Origin: Sthenelais limicola | Taxonomy: Eukaryota; Annelida; Polychaeta; Phyllodocida; Sigalionidae | DNA: 64,000 nucleotides | Direction: 5' to 3' | Assembly (NCBI GenBank): GCA_942159475.1 | Contig: OW804097.1 | Coordinates: forward strand, 113,832,582 to 113,896,581 | In this document: in pieces, positions 40,551-52,204 of the stretch | How the letters are laid out: the number at the start of each line of letters is the position of its first letter | How positions within the stretch are numbered: the first letter of the stretch is position 1 | The notes under the pieces: generated by a model | What the model saw: the letters and a program-made list of their open reading frames with translations, nothing else | Databases searched by the model: none | What the model was told of the DNA's origin: nothing | Made by a program: the position numbers and the translations under genes

Positions 40551-40734
40551 TTGATGCGTCCCCTATAGCTGTAGGAGCACCGCCTAATTAAGGGCGGGAA
40601 TAGCAGCAATTCATTAATTACCACTAATTAATGTTGTCTAGTTAATGATTGTTCCGTCAGAAGGCGTTAGGAGTTGCCTGGAGCCGCTGAAGGACGCTGA
40701 TGGACTGGGTGAAGTTTGTGTTGCCAGTTCTATA

Positions 40735-40932
40735 CCAGTGAAGTCACCCAAAAATGTACAATTCCCGTTTACTAATCCTCTCAAATTACCCAAATTTCGT
40801 ACAGAAATGAGCTTTAAATTACAGTTTAACATAACTGTACAGATTTCCTGATCGAGGCAATGCCTAATATGCGCAGATATACCTGGAATTTATTATAATT
40901 GAGCTTAATTTAGCAGAATGTACTAAAACATG
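40735..40932 (-). mobile_element. MITE-A (R), truncated
   Basis: It starts GTGAAGTCACCCAAAAATGT and fades after TTAATTTAGCAGAATGTACT. The terminal 40 bp are lost. Confidence 0.75.
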
Positions 40933-41082
40933 TGAAATGAATGTGAAATTTGTCAATAAAACAAAACACTTTTATATCTATGAAAACCAAACATTACTGC
41001 AATAAATTGTATCTACTTGCTGTATAAACACCCTAAATATTTTTTAAAGGTGAGCAAAGGTAAGAGACTTGTACACCAAACC

Positions 41083-41368
41083 GATGTTCATGCGATTTTG
41101 CACCGCAGAGGACTCTTTTGCACTAACTTATGTGAGAATCGCATGAGAATCGGCTTAGTGGACAAGGCCCTGTAGTTATCAGCAATACTTGGACACAATG
41201 GACTTTCACTCCACCCCCTTCCTAAAGGGCCTAGTCCACTAAGCCGATTCTCATCTGATTTTCATAGAATGCAGTGCAAAAGAGTCCCTTGCGGCGCAAA
41301 ATCACATGAGAATCGGCTTAGTGGACAAGGCCCTGTAGTTGTTATCAGCAATACTTGGACACAATGGA
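41083..41368. mobile_element. MITE-G foldback and partial duplicate
   Basis: At 41227-41333 is a 107-bp element whose ends GGGCCTAGTCCACTAAGCCG and CGGCTTAGTGGACAAGGCCC form 37-bp inverted repeats around GCAGTGCAAAAGAGTC. A right half plus the flank TATCAGCAATACTTGGACAC also occurs at 41140-41199, so element and flank were duplicated in tandem. Further scraps lie at 275-315, 1405-1453 and 43956-44030. Confidence 0.75.
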
Positions 41369-41636
41369 TGGCCAAGTATATTACCTGTTGTGTCCATATC
41401 TTCATGACTACAGGGTATTGTAATCTGAAATTGATACACTGTATAATTAAACAGCCTAAATATAAAAAAAGAGTTATACAAATTCCATAACTTCTACCTG
41501 TTTCCCATTGTTGCTGGTGTATAGTGGGATCATACTTCAGGTGAATGTCCCAATAGCTGAATGTCAAACATGTGGGTCAAATTGTCACAAATGTAAAATT
41601 ACCAGGCAAGCAAAACACTGTCGTTCACTAGAAGGC

Positions 41637-42001
41637 TCAGATTTTCTAAAAATGTACAATTGGCAGCTGTACACATTTAGTAAATTCTGCTAAATTAGGC
41701 TGCAATTCTGAAATCTGACATACGCATGTGTATATTTGGCAACATTTTTATCCAAATTGCAAAAATGTTTTCACCAATATCACAGCTTGTATAAATGATC
41801 AATGAAAACCAAATGCATGATGGGAAAGATTGAGGCTTGTGTTACGATAAAATGTAAAACACATGGATATTGATCTTAAAGCATTGATAAATATTCCATG
41901 CTGAACATGGCATGTTTTCTGTAGATTTTATACTGTACCATTAGTCCCATAATTCCATGCGAATCAAGATTCAAAATCGCAGCTATGCAATTCCCCTATT
42001 G
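41637..42001. mobile_element. Chimera: MITE-A start joined to MITE-C end
   Basis: 41637-41705 is the F-oriented beginning of A. At CTGAAATCTGACATACGCAT it switches to C, which continues to its end GCAATTCCCCTATT. The reciprocal chimera lies at 42076-42310. Confidence 0.8.
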
Positions 42002-42075
42002 ACTTTGATTATTCAAATGTATGGAACTATAGTTACTGCAATTTAGTCTCTTTTAGGTTGGAGCAGAGTAAACTG

Positions 42076-42310
42076 GGTGAAGTCACCCGAAAATGTACAT
42101 TTCACTTTGGCCAATTCTTTCAAATGACCAAAATTTCAGACGAAAATAAATTTAAAAATACAGTTCAACCTAACCAAACAGGTTGCTAGAATCAACCCAA
42201 TGCCAAATATACACATGTGTATGTCAGATTTCAGAATCCATTCAGAATCAGAATCCATCCCATCATGCACTGTAACAGACATGCGCAGTGGCACATGCAA
42301 ATCCCCAATT
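42076..42310. mobile_element. Reciprocal chimera: MITE-A end joined to MITE-C start
   Basis: 42076-42213 is the other part of an A element (R orientation, GGGTGAAGTCACCCGAAAAT). It switches at ACATGTGTATGTCAGATTTC to the missing start of C, ending CATGCAAATCCCCAATT. The junction words are inverted copies of those near 41706-41740. Confidence 0.8.
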
Positions 42311-42575
42311 CTTAGCATAGTGTTCATTTCCTGACGACCTGTCCGGTATGCCATTATGTATAGTATTATGATAGGAGGAGTATTGGGTAAATCAATGATG
42401 TGTTGGTACACTTGTAGTCACGATATGTAGACATAACATGACCAGGCCGTCCTTACATGTTATATCATGCATCATGTCATCTCCCATTCACTATGTGTGT
42501 GTGTGTCGGGGGGGGGGGGCAGAGGGGGGGGGGGAAGGGCAGAGGTGAGAATAATAAGCTTCTTCTCTTAATTAT

Positions 42576-43177
42576 ATGTTAAGTGCTTCAGGAAAATGAG
42601 TCGCAAGTGGCAAACATTGACACTTTTCAACGTGCTATTTTTACAAGATCTCTAAAGGTTGGGTTCCACTGGCCAGCTACTTCTCCTGCAACTCCTCCCG
42701 CTACTTTTACAGTCAATTGGTCCTGTTTCTTTAGAAGCAGGAGCAAGCAACTGAAAGTAACCGAAATGGGTGCTACAGGGATGTTACTTCCACCGCTATT
42801 GAGAAATTTGAGAAGACAACATTTTATTTTCACATGTAAATGGATGCATCAAGTTATGTGAGGGGTAACGTAGAGTAGAGCTATTGCTCCGCTTCAGCTC
42901 CCACTACGTCCCGCTACCTCCCGCTACAAAGTAGCGGCCGCTTCAAATCAAACATGTTTGATAGAAACCGAAGCACTCTATGCTTTGAAAATGCTCCAAA
43001 AGAAGCGGGAAGTAACGTGGCTTTGTAGCGGGGCCCAATAGCACCCATCCCTGTTACTCTCTCACTTCTGCTCCTACTTCTTTAAGCAAGAAGTGGGAGC
43101 AGAAGCAGGAGAAGTAGCCGGCCAGTCGAACCCAGCTGTTAGAGGGAATGTTTTCATCTTTGGGGTGCTTCACCCAA
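42576..43177 (+). mobile_element. MITE-B split by a foldback element
   Basis: B sequence occupies 42576-42660 and resumes at about 43140-43177, where it passes straight into a MITE-A tail. The 473 bp between them are a MITE-E foldback. Confidence 0.75.
42661..43133. mobile_element. MITE-E1 foldback
   Basis: The ends GGGTTCCACTGGCCAGCTAC and GTAGCCGGCCAGTCGAACCC are inverted repeats that extend into TTCTCCTGC. The interior has further inverted AGAAGCGG / CCGCTTC words. No coding capacity. Confidence 0.8.
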
Positions 43178-43179
43178 AT

Positions 43180-43290
43180 ATACTCAGATATACTCACTAG
43201 TATTTACCATTTTTCAGCCTAATTTATCAGAATCTATCAAAAATGTGTAGAGCGGAGCTGATTGTACATTTTCTGACGATCTGTCCTTAC
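43180..43290 (-). mobile_element. MITE-A right part (R)
   Basis: It contains CAAATATACTCAGATATACT and CTGATTGTACATTTTCTGAC. It is fused to the B remnant on its left. Confidence 0.75.
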
Positions 43291-43552
43291 ATATACTATA
43301 CTACTTCTGATCCCTTGTCCCCTGTAGCGACATGTCTGATTATTTCATGATAGCTGCTGATGACATTTATATAAGACTATAAATGATTCCTTCAATTTGC
43401 TGTCACGTTCACTGATACCAGGGTTGACATTTAGCTATTGCATGGATAAGACATTGCTGACATGGCTAAACACTACAGTTACTGTGGCAGAGAGTCAACT
43501 GTCTTGGGGAGAAACACACGATTCATTTCCCCAAGACTCACAGAAGATATTC

Positions 43553-43913
43553 AATAGGGGATTTGCATAGCCGCCATTTTGAATCCTGATTTGCATGGCA
43601 TTATGGGAATAATGTTACAGTGTAAAATCTATAGAAAACATGCTATGTTCGGCATGAGATATTTTTCTTGTTTTTTCTTGTTTTTTTATGTCAATATCTA
43701 TGTATTATACATGTTTCCATAACACTAGCCCCCATCATTCCCATCATGCATTTGGTTTTCATAGAACATTTATAAAAGCTGTGATATTCCTAAAAACATT
43801 CTTGCATTTTTTAAAAAAAATGTTCCCAAATATTTGTATGTTAGATTTCATCAAAATCTATCCCATAATGCACTGTACCAGACATGCGCAGTGGCACATG
43901 CATCTACCCTATT
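43553..43913 (+). mobile_element. MITE-C, complete
   Basis: It runs from AATAGGGGATTTGCATAGCC to GGCACATGCATCTACCCTAT followed by T. It has a T-rich expansion near 43660. Confidence 0.9.
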
Positions 43914-44338
43914 CCTTGGGTGGGAGGGTAAACATTATTAAAGCTTCAATCGTAAGGGCCTACTCCACTAAGCAAATTCTCATGCGATTTTGCGCCGCAA
44001 AGGACACTTTTCCGGCTTGATGGAGAAAGCCCTTTAGATAACATCGTCAAAACCTTAAGATTTTCTATATTTGTTCTGTTCTTTTCCTACTTTCATTTGA
44101 AAAAAGTTTGACCAGATTTGTCAGGGATTTTGTGCAGTTGTTTTTTCAACGCAGGTCTTAATGAATGCCGAAGTTCAAATTTCGGCGGGCCATCGAAATC
44201 TTTTGCTGCAGTTGTTATCTTTTGCTGCAGTTGCAACTTATATTTGGGTACATTTCTCCAAAACAATGCCCGATCAGCCCTCTTTTTGTAATTTAAGGAA
44301 TTATCCTTTGTGAATCTTTAGTAAGGAAAGGTGGAAAG

Positions 44339-44630
44339 TTCCTTTCTGTCTCTTTTCTCTGTCCCTCTCTCCCTTCTTCTCTATCTCTATTTCCTGGGTA
44401 TGACCATAAAGTGCCTTTCTGCTCTTTTTCTCTGTCTCTCTCTCCCTTCTTCTCTATCTCTATTTCCTGGGTATGATCATAAAATGCCTTTCTGTCTCTT
44501 TTCTCTGTCTCTCTCTCCCTTCTTTTCTATCTCTATTTCCTTGGTATGACCATAAAGTGCCTTTCTGTCTCTGTTCTCTGTCTCTCTCCCTTCTTCTCTA
44601 TCTCTATTTCCTGGGTAAAATCATAAACTG
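44339..44630. repeat. 73-bp CT-rich tandem repeat (4 copies)
   Basis: Each unit runs from TGCCTTTCTG through CTCTGTCTCTCTC to TTTCCTGGGTATGACCATAA. The last unit changes directly into the next array. Confidence 0.9.
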
Positions 44631-45265
44631 CCTCCCTCTCAGCTCTCCTGCCCTTGATATAACCATATTAAATGTGTTGATAAGGGCGCAAAGCAACCAA
44701 TCTCACTCACTCACTCCCTCTCAGCTCTCCTGCCCTTGATATAACCTTCAATGTGTGGATAAAGGTGTAAAGTAACCAATCTCACTCACTCCCTCCCTCT
44801 CAGCTCTCCCACCCTTGATATAACCTTCAATGTGTTGATAAAGGTGTAAAGCAACCAACCTCACTCACTCACTCCCTCTCAGCTCTCCTGCCCTTGATAT
44901 AACCATATTAAATGTGTTGATAAGGGTGTAAAGCAACCAACCTCACTCCCTCTCAGCTCTCCTGCCCTTGATATAACCATATTAAATGTGTTGATAAGGG
45001 CGTAAAGCAACCAACCTCACTCACTCACTCCCTCTCAGCTCTCCCACCCTTGTTATAACCATATTAAATGAGTTGATAAGGGCGTAAAGCAACCAAACTC
45101 CCTCCCTCTCAGCTCTCCCCGCCCTTGATATAACCATATTAAAATGTGATGATAAAGCAACCAATCTCACTCACTCACCCTCTCAGCTCTTCCGCCCTTG
45201 ACATAATCATATTAAAATGTGTTGATAAGGGTGTAAAGCAATCAATCTATCTCACTCACTAACTC
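44631..45265. repeat. About 80-bp tandem repeat (about 8 copies)
   Basis: The unit contains CCCTCTCAGCTCTCCTGCCC, TTGATATAACCATATTAAAT, GTGTTGATAAGGGCGTAAAG and CAACCAA. Copies differ in the number of CTCA units and in small indels. Confidence 0.9.
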
Positions 45266-45709
45266 ACCCCTCTGACCCCACCAACGACTAGACATAGATC
45301 TATGTGGTATTGACATTTGTGTGAATCCATGCTTAGAGCTCAACTTATCAAATCAAGACAAATCATTCAGAGCAAAGGTCACCTTCAGCCTGCTGGAGTC
45401 AGGGGGACAGGTGGAGAAATGGTGTTCCAATCTTTTAAAATAAATCTTGATCGTCCATAAAAAGGGTTTAAATCCATGATCTGACTTGAAGAAATGTTGT
45501 AACAGGGGGTATCAAACATTTTCCATGACTTATAGATTTAAAAGAAATTGGACTGAACTGTGAACGCTTAAAATGCACTACTAAAATCCTCTCTAAAACA
45601 ACAAACAACCACAAAATGCACTGGCCATGCAGTAACTTCTCCCTGACCTGTGAAACAGAAAAACAGAAATAGATATTTCATCCAACCTGACCGTCATCAA
45701 CTCTTCATC
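45266..45709. other. Non-coding stretch
   Basis: No gene or repeat family is seen between the satellite and the foldback element. Confidence 0.4.
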
Positions 45710-45713
45710 TTAA

Positions 45714-46148
45714 GGTCCGATTCCACTGGTTCACTTATATATGTGCTCATGGCTCGCTCTTGCTGCGCTTGTTTATAGTGCGCTTGTCATTCGCTCTATG
45801 TCCGCTTTTATTTTTAGCGCAAGACGAGCGCAGACTGATTCTACTGTTCCGCTTCTTTCCTTATGAAATCAATGGTAAATCCCTTTGTGCGCTCTCACTG
45901 CGCTCTTGGTCCGCTTGTTTAACAGGCAGAAAGAGCCTTGTGTTGCTGCGCTCAAATCAAACAGGTCAGATATTAGCGCAGTGTCAAAAAGAAGCGCCAA
46001 CGTCAGATTTTAAGAGCGTATATAAAGCGCAGTAACCTATTCTATTAGACCGCTCTGGCTTCGCTCAAACTTCGCTTGTTAGGCGCTCTTGGAAATAAAA
46101 AGAGCGTATGAAGAGCGGCCCAAAAGAGCGAGCCAGTGGAAACGCAGC
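45714..46148. mobile_element. MITE-E2 foldback flanked by TTAA
   Basis: The termini GGTCCGATTCCACTGG and CCAGTGGAAACGCAGC are flanked on both sides by TTAA (45710-45713 and 46149-46152), the target duplication typical of piggyBac-type transposons. The arms are rich in CGCTC / GAGCG words. TTCCACTGG ends and a CAAATCAAACA interior word are shared with E1. Confidence 0.75.
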
Positions 46149-46450
46149 TTAACCCCTTTTCCACATCCCTGCCTCACACAATTTATATATCACATTTATG
46201 TATACTCTTATACTCATTAGCATAAGCATAAGTATTACAAATACTAGCGGTAGCATTAGTATATATAGCTAGACACAGCAGTGGGCAGAATAACCATGGC
46301 AATTTGTATATGAATTAAACCCGTGAGCCCACGTCACAATTATGTTTCACTGTATTGTTTGACTTGCTGTATAAACATCCTAAATAAAAAAAAAATAAAA
46401 AAGTATTGGTGAATGAAAACTACATTTTCTGACGCTCTGGCCCGTTTATA

Positions 46451-46679
46451 TGGGTCAGATTTTTAGAAAATGTACAATCTAACTTCCTAATTTCCCGCAA
46501 ATTTCAGACGAAAATAACATTCAAAATACAGTTCAACCTAACCAAACAGATTGCTAGAATCAATGCAATACAGGATGTACTTGAATTCACCTAGTATTGA
46601 CCAAATAGCAGCCTTTTTTTAGCAGAATTGACTAAATGTGTACAGCTGCCAATTGTACATTTTCTGAAAATCTGACCCA
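46451..46679 (-). mobile_element. MITE-A (R), complete
   Basis: It is bounded by TATATGGGTCAG and CTGACCCATATA. A T-run replaces part of GCAGCCTAATTTAG. Confidence 0.88.
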
Positions 46680-46840
46680 TATACGCTGTACATATGGTTA
46701 TATAAAAGGTTGTAATAATGAACCACTATAATATGCTGCCCGGACACCACAGGTAATCATATATTCCATTAGGGCCTTCACAGACCGTCAATATTATTGT
46801 CTATTGATCATGTTGTATTGATATGTATGTGGGCAGTATA

Positions 46841-47074
46841 TGGGTCAGATCTTCAGAAAATGTACAATCAGCAGCTCTACACATTTAGGAAATGCTGCTA
46901 AATTGGGCTAGAAAATGGCTTATAATAGGTATATCTGAGTATATTTGGTATTGGGTTGATTCAAGGAATCGGTTTAGTTATGTTGAACTGTATTTTTAAC
47001 TGAATTTTTGTCTTAAATTTGGGTTGTTTGAGAAGATTGGTGAAGGCGAATTGTACATTTTCTGATGATTTCAT
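46841..47074 (+). mobile_element. MITE-A (F), second subfamily
   Basis: It starts GGGTCAGATCTTCAGAAAAT. The end TTTTCTGATGATTTCA lacks the final GACCC. Confidence 0.86.
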
Positions 47075-47145
47075 GTATGTGTGCTTGTGCAATGTACGCT
47101 ATTATGCAGGCATGAATTCAATGTTATTGTTAACATTTTCATCTA

Positions 47146-47388
47146 TGGGTCAGGGTGTCAAAAAATGTAGAATTGGTATTATTAAAGTTTTTGTACATTT
47201 TGCTAAATTAGGCGGAAATGATAAATACCGAATATATAACACATGAGTAGATTTGGTATTGCGTTGATTCAGAAAATCTCTTTGATTATAAATGATGAAA
47301 TGTATGTACAGCTTCTGTTTGTCTTAAATTTGAGATATTTGAGAGGATTGGTGAAGGCGAATTGTACATTTTTCGGTGACTTTATCCG
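47146..47388 (+). mobile_element. MITE-A (F), strongly diverged
   Basis: It starts GGGTCAGGGTGTCAAAAAAT. GGTATTGCGTTGATTCAG and GGTGAAGGCGAATTGTACAT are still clear. Confidence 0.75.
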
Positions 47389-47740
47389 TCTTTATAATCC
47401 ATATTCTAAGCATTTGAGCTGATTTGGAGTTTAATAGAAACGCGATGCCTAGCTTGAAGTCATTAATTTGGCATTCGACAATTGATTTTCCAACAAAATT
47501 GGGATGGATTTCACGTATGGCTGTATAAAAGAGGAAATTAAAAACTGACATTATAAGAGAACCACAGGTCCGAATTTGTTGGAATAAAATTTTCCCAGAA
47601 TGTCAAGACCAGTATACTATGATCCAAGGCCAAAAAATTGTTTTCAAAGTATTCTAAATTGTCCCCCTTTCCCAGATCCCAAAATAGCAAAACAGCACAC
47701 TTGAAAAAACTGACCCCAATAGTGTTTTCATTAAAGGGAT

Positions 47741-47863
47741 GATATTGATATTGGTTAAAACGCTCTTACAATTTTCGAAAAAAATGTGGTTAAATATTGG
47801 TATGTCAGACCTGAACTGAATCTATCCCAGCATACACTGTTATAAGCATGCAAATCCCCTATT
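47741..47863 (+). mobile_element. MITE-C right third
   Basis: It starts at GATATTGGTTAAAACGCT and ends GCATGCAAATCCCCTATT. Confidence 0.8.
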
Positions 47864-48384
47864 ATATGACGGAATGAATTCTTGCAATTTGATTTACGAT
47901 TCTGAATTCTTCATCACATTCGAAACAAATATCATAACAAATACATGTCAAGATGTTATTATCTATAGTTTAATCATATTGAAAATTACCGGGTCCATCT
48001 CTGCTGGGCGAGAATAAATGAAAATAAACTGTAAATGGGAAGTAACAAATAACATCAAAGGACTTTTAGGCTAAAACTATTATAGGTGTGTTTCCGATTT
48101 ATCTGGCTGAAAATTAGGGATGGGCGGTGGTAACATTTTTAATTCTTTTTATAGGAAAACACCTCACAAGAACTGAAAAAAAATGTCTATTTTATAACGA
48201 TAGTTGTTTTAAACAATTAATTAAGGGAAATGTGCTTTTTGACTGTTCTTTTATTAGCTTTTTGGTGATTAAAAAAAATCAGGTGTGATATAAAAAAAAA
48301 ATCAGCTATGGTCAGCTATGTGGGGAGGGGGGGGGGGGGTAAATCGGAAACACACCTATTTTTGTTTTGGGCCTTACATTGACA

Positions 48385-48447
48385 TACAACTCCCATAATC
48401 CCATGCGAATCAAGAATTCAAAATGGCAAACAAGCAAGTCCACTATT
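48385..48447 (-). mobile_element. MITE-C end scrap
   Basis: CCCATGCGAATCAAGAATTC and AAATGGCAAACAAGCAAGTC are the terminal 60 bp. They may belong with the part at 47741-47863, separated by about 520 bp. Confidence 0.6.
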
Positions 48448-48795
48448 ATGAGTATGATCACTTTATCGGGAAATTCTATTGAACAATTTGATAAAGTTAT
48501 TCACGTCTCGCCATCGGGCAGGAGCAAATACCAAGGGCCGTAATCATCATTGATTTCCTCTAGAATTCATTCGATTCATCATTAAATTATTAATCACCGG
48601 AAAGTTTCTCAAATATTTGGCCATGAAAGTTGATATCACGAGGCATCCTTTATGTTACACTCTGTTTGAGACCTACCTAGAGTAAACATCAAAGCGACCC
48701 AATGCTAACCCTACGGCGAACCGCTCCAAGTAGATTTCAAATAGAGTGTAGTAGTGAATAGATCTGTATTGTGTTGGCGTATGTAATAGGCGTAC
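48448..48795. other. Non-coding stretch
   Basis: No gene and no repeat family seen. Confidence 0.4.
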
Positions 48796-49031
48796 AGGGT
48801 GAAACTGTCAGAAAATGTACAATTCACCTTCAACAATCCTCTCAAATAATCCAAATTTCAGACGAAAATGCGCTTTAAAATACAGTTTAACCTAACCAAA
48901 CAGATTGCTAGAATCAATGCAATGCCGAATATACTCGAATTTACTTAGTGTTGACCAAATTGTAGCTTAATTTTGCAGAATTTATTAAATGTGTACAGCT
49001 GCCAATTCTACATTCTCTGATAATCTGACCC
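48796..49031 (-). mobile_element. MITE-A (R), complete
   Basis: It runs from AGGGTGAAACTGTCAGAAAA to CTCTGATAATCTGACC. It precedes a MITE-B scrap (49066-49120) that abuts the next A copy. Confidence 0.87.
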
Positions 49032-49065
49032 GCAGATGATTCAATGGCTTCATTCCATTGTTGTG

Positions 49066-49120
49066 ATATGCGATGTCTTTCAGGAAAATGAAGTTGCAAA
49101 ATTAATATTTTACACAATTT
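49066..49120 (+). mobile_element. MITE-B left-end scrap
   Basis: GCGATGTCTTTCAGGAAAAT and TTGCAAAATTAATATTTTAC, cut exactly where a MITE-A begins. Confidence 0.7.
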
Positions 49121-49358
49121 TAGGGTCAGATTTTCAGAAAATGTACAATTTGCAGCTGAACACATTTAGCAAATTCTGCTAAATTAAACTGCAATGTTGC
49201 CAATACTAGATAAATTCGAGTATATTCGGCATTGCATTGACTCTATCAATCTATTTGGGTAGGTTGAACTGTATTTTGATCTTAATTTTCGTCTGAAATT
49301 TGGGTTATTTCAGAGACTTGGTGAAAGTGAATTGATTGTACATTTTCTGACGATTTCA
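49121..49358 (+). mobile_element. MITE-A (F), complete
   Basis: It starts AGGGTCAGATTTTCAGAAAA and ends TGATTGTACATTTTCTGACG. It abuts the B scrap on its left, so A probably inserted into B. Confidence 0.87.
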
Positions 49359-49470
49359 GCCTTTAGCGAGGTTATGCTCCCTGCCCACTGTTATACAGAT
49401 CCCGGTCATACAGTGATATGAACATCATCTGATCCCCCTGTTTACACAGATATACGCGGCGCCAAAAATA

Positions 49471-49695
49471 GACGTCAGAAAATGTACAATTCACCTTCAC
49501 CAACCGCCTCTAATAACTCGAATTAGAAAGAAAAGATAAAAAATCCAGTTCAACATCACTTAACTGGTTATTTTCTAAATCAACCCAATACCAGATATAC
49601 TCAGATATCCCTAGTATTTATACATTTTCAGCCTAATTTAGCAGAGTTCACTAAATGAGTTAAGTTACTGATTGTACATTTTATAACAACCTGAC
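49471..49695 (-). mobile_element. MITE-A (R), diverged second subfamily
   Basis: It starts GACGTCAGAAAATGTACAAT and ends ATTGTACATTTTATAACAAC. Confidence 0.78.
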
Positions 49696-50033
49696 GCTTA
49701 TTGCGAATTATTTCCAAAATAACCTATAAATCTAATAATCCTATTTCCAGCTCAATAACACACATGTTCATAATCTCAGATCGCACAATTTAATTCAAAT
49801 ATTCAATACACCAACTATTACATAGAGTACATGTGTACTGACCATCAGGCAGAGGATATGAGTATTTACTATAGTAATGTGTGTGTGTACATGGGTGCAC
49901 GTGTGTATATACTATAGTAACATGTGCACATGGGTGCATGTGTAGGGTGTTATTGCGTGCCAGGCCGGCCTCCCCGGGTGCAATATTGACATGTTCAGTG
50001 AGGGCGAAATGGACATGACTCAGGGCTATGACA

Positions 50034-50815
50034 GCCACCCCATCAATAAGCGTATTGGCAGGTTAGGGGTGGTATTCACTGAGCAGGTTAACCTGTCACC
50101 CTATCAATAAGTGTATTGGCAGGTTAAGGGCTGTCTTCACTGAGCACGTTAACCTGTCACCCCATCAATAAGTGTATTGGCAGGTTAAGGGCTGTCTCTA
50201 CTGAGCAGATTAACCTGTCACCCCATCAATAAGTGTATTGGCAGGTTAAGGGTTGTCTTCACTGAGCTGGTTAACCTGTCACCCCATCAATAAGTGTATT
50301 GGCAGGTTAAGGGCTGTCTTCACTAAGCAGGTTAACCTGTCACCCCATCAATAAGTATATTGGTAGGTTAAGGGCTGTCTTCACTAAGAAGGTTTACCTG
50401 TCACGCCATCAATAAGTGTATTGGCAGGTTAACGCCTGTCTTCACTAAGCTGGTTAATCTGTCACCCCATCAATAAGTGTATTGACAGGTTAAGGGCTGT
50501 CTTCACTGAGCAGGTTTACCTGTCACCCCATCAATAAGTGTATTGGCAGGTTAAGGGGTGTCTTCACTAAGCAGGTTAACCTGTCACCCCATCAATAAGT
50601 GTATTGGCAGGTTAAGGGCTGTCTTCACTAAGCAGGTCAACCTGTCACCGCATCAATAAGTGTATTGGCAGGTTAAGGGTTGTCTCTACTGAGCAGGTTA
50701 ACCTGTCACCCAATCAATAAGTGTATTGGCAGGTTAAGGGTTGTCTCTACTGAGCAGGTTAACCTGTCACCCAATCAATAAGTGTATTGGCAGGTTAGGG
50801 GCTGTCTGCACTGAG
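50034..50815. repeat. 61-bp tandem repeat (about 13 copies)
   Basis: Each unit has GCAGGTTAACCTGTCACCCC, ATCAATAAGTGTATTGGCAG and GTTAAGGGCTGTCTTCACTG. GGTTAACC gives each unit a small palindrome. Copies are highly similar, implying recent amplification. No coding content. Confidence 0.93.
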
Positions 50816-51078
50816 GTCTGCTCTTTGTTATTCCTCCACTTGGCAGACTGTCCTCTGTTTATCCTCAGACTGCCCTCTAGGAGATAATCGGCTCAGTGAA
50901 ACTTGCTTTATGTTGAATCATGGCTAGAGGCAAGAGGGCATAAAAGGTGACACCTCTCCACCCTGACTATGGTCTGATAGAATTATACGGGGCGAATATG
51001 GGTGATGAACTATGTAGTTATTATAATACTGGTTATTTTGGGATGGGTTGGGTATTGGATGATCACGCTATCTGCTTA

Positions 51079-51302
51079 TGGGTCAGATTATCAGAATATG
51101 TGCAATCGCCAGTCCTACACTTTAAATAAATTCTGATAAATTAGGCTAAAGAATTATAAATACAAGGTATATATGAGTGTACTTGGTATTACATTGGTTC
51201 AAGATGTATGTTGGGTTATCTTGGACTGTATTTGAACCTCATTTCTGTCTTAAATTTTGGTTGTTTTAGACGATTAGTGAAGGCCAATTGTACATTTTTA
51301 GC
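51079..51302 (+). mobile_element. MITE-A (F), second subfamily
   Basis: It starts GGGTCAGATTATCAGAATAT and ends CCAATTGTACATTTTTAGC. It is immediately followed by the tail of an oppositely oriented copy. Confidence 0.8.
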
Positions 51303-51436
51303 ACAGCAGAACCGATGTATTAAACCAACACTAAGTATACTCAGATATACCCGGTACTCACAATTTCTCAGCCGAATTTAGCCTAGTTTACTAAATGTTT
51401 AGAACTGCAAATTGTACACTTTCTGACGATCTGATC
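51303..51436 (-). mobile_element. MITE-A right part (R)
   Basis: CTAAGTATACTCAGATATAC to TTGTACACTTTCTGACGATC. It is fused without spacer to the copy on its left. Confidence 0.75.
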
Positions 51437-51967
51437 CACATGCACTATACATTAAATGCTGAAAGGGCAACACTATTAACAATTTTACTCTTTGGGGGCA
51501 AGAATAAAAAAGCTTGGCCAGAATTTCATTTATCTCTTGGTTGATATCACTGGGTAAGATTTACTAATACATATTATAATCAATTGTTGCATGCAATTAA
51601 TTATTGGTTGAAATAATTTGCAAATCATAGGCATGGTCGGGAAGACCTCCTTTTGAGATGACCACAAACTGTTTGTCGAAACATTCTTATGGCAAATACA
51701 CAATTATTTTATCTTATCTTTTCTTTTGTGAAATATATCCTGAGGTCTATTGGGACAACTCTGAACCAGTTTTTACCACATAACGTGGGTTAAAATCCAT
51801 TCGATTTCTAACGTTGGACATTGAATATGTTTCCAATTTATCTCCGCCTCCTCACGACAACAAAATACCCGTGTCACGTGACACGTCTGGTTTCTATCCA
51901 AGGTAAATAGACTCCAAATATGTGAAACACAATCAATCCTGTCTATTTTTATCTAGACGTTCCTATG
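51437..51967. other. Non-coding stretch with a 16-bp CACGTG palindrome
   Basis: No gene. CGTGTCACGTGACACG at 51870-51885 is a perfect palindrome around an E-box. Confidence 0.45.
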
Positions 51968-52204
51968 TGGGTGAAGACACCAGAAAATGTACAATTCCCT
52001 TTCACCAAGCCCCTCAAAAAACCCAAATTTCACACGAAAATAAAGTTCAAAATACAGTTCAACCTAATCAAATAGATTGGTGGAATCAATGCGATGCCAA
52101 ATATACTCGAATTTACCTAGTATTGACCAAATTGCCGCCTAATTTAGCAGAAGTTCCTAAATGTGTACTGCTGTCAATTGTACATTTTCTGAAAATCTGA
52201 CCCA
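51968..52204 (-). mobile_element. MITE-A (R), complete
   Basis: It runs from TGGGTGAAGACACCAGAAAA to TTTTCTGAAAATCTGACCCA. It is one of the best preserved R copies. Confidence 0.9.
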
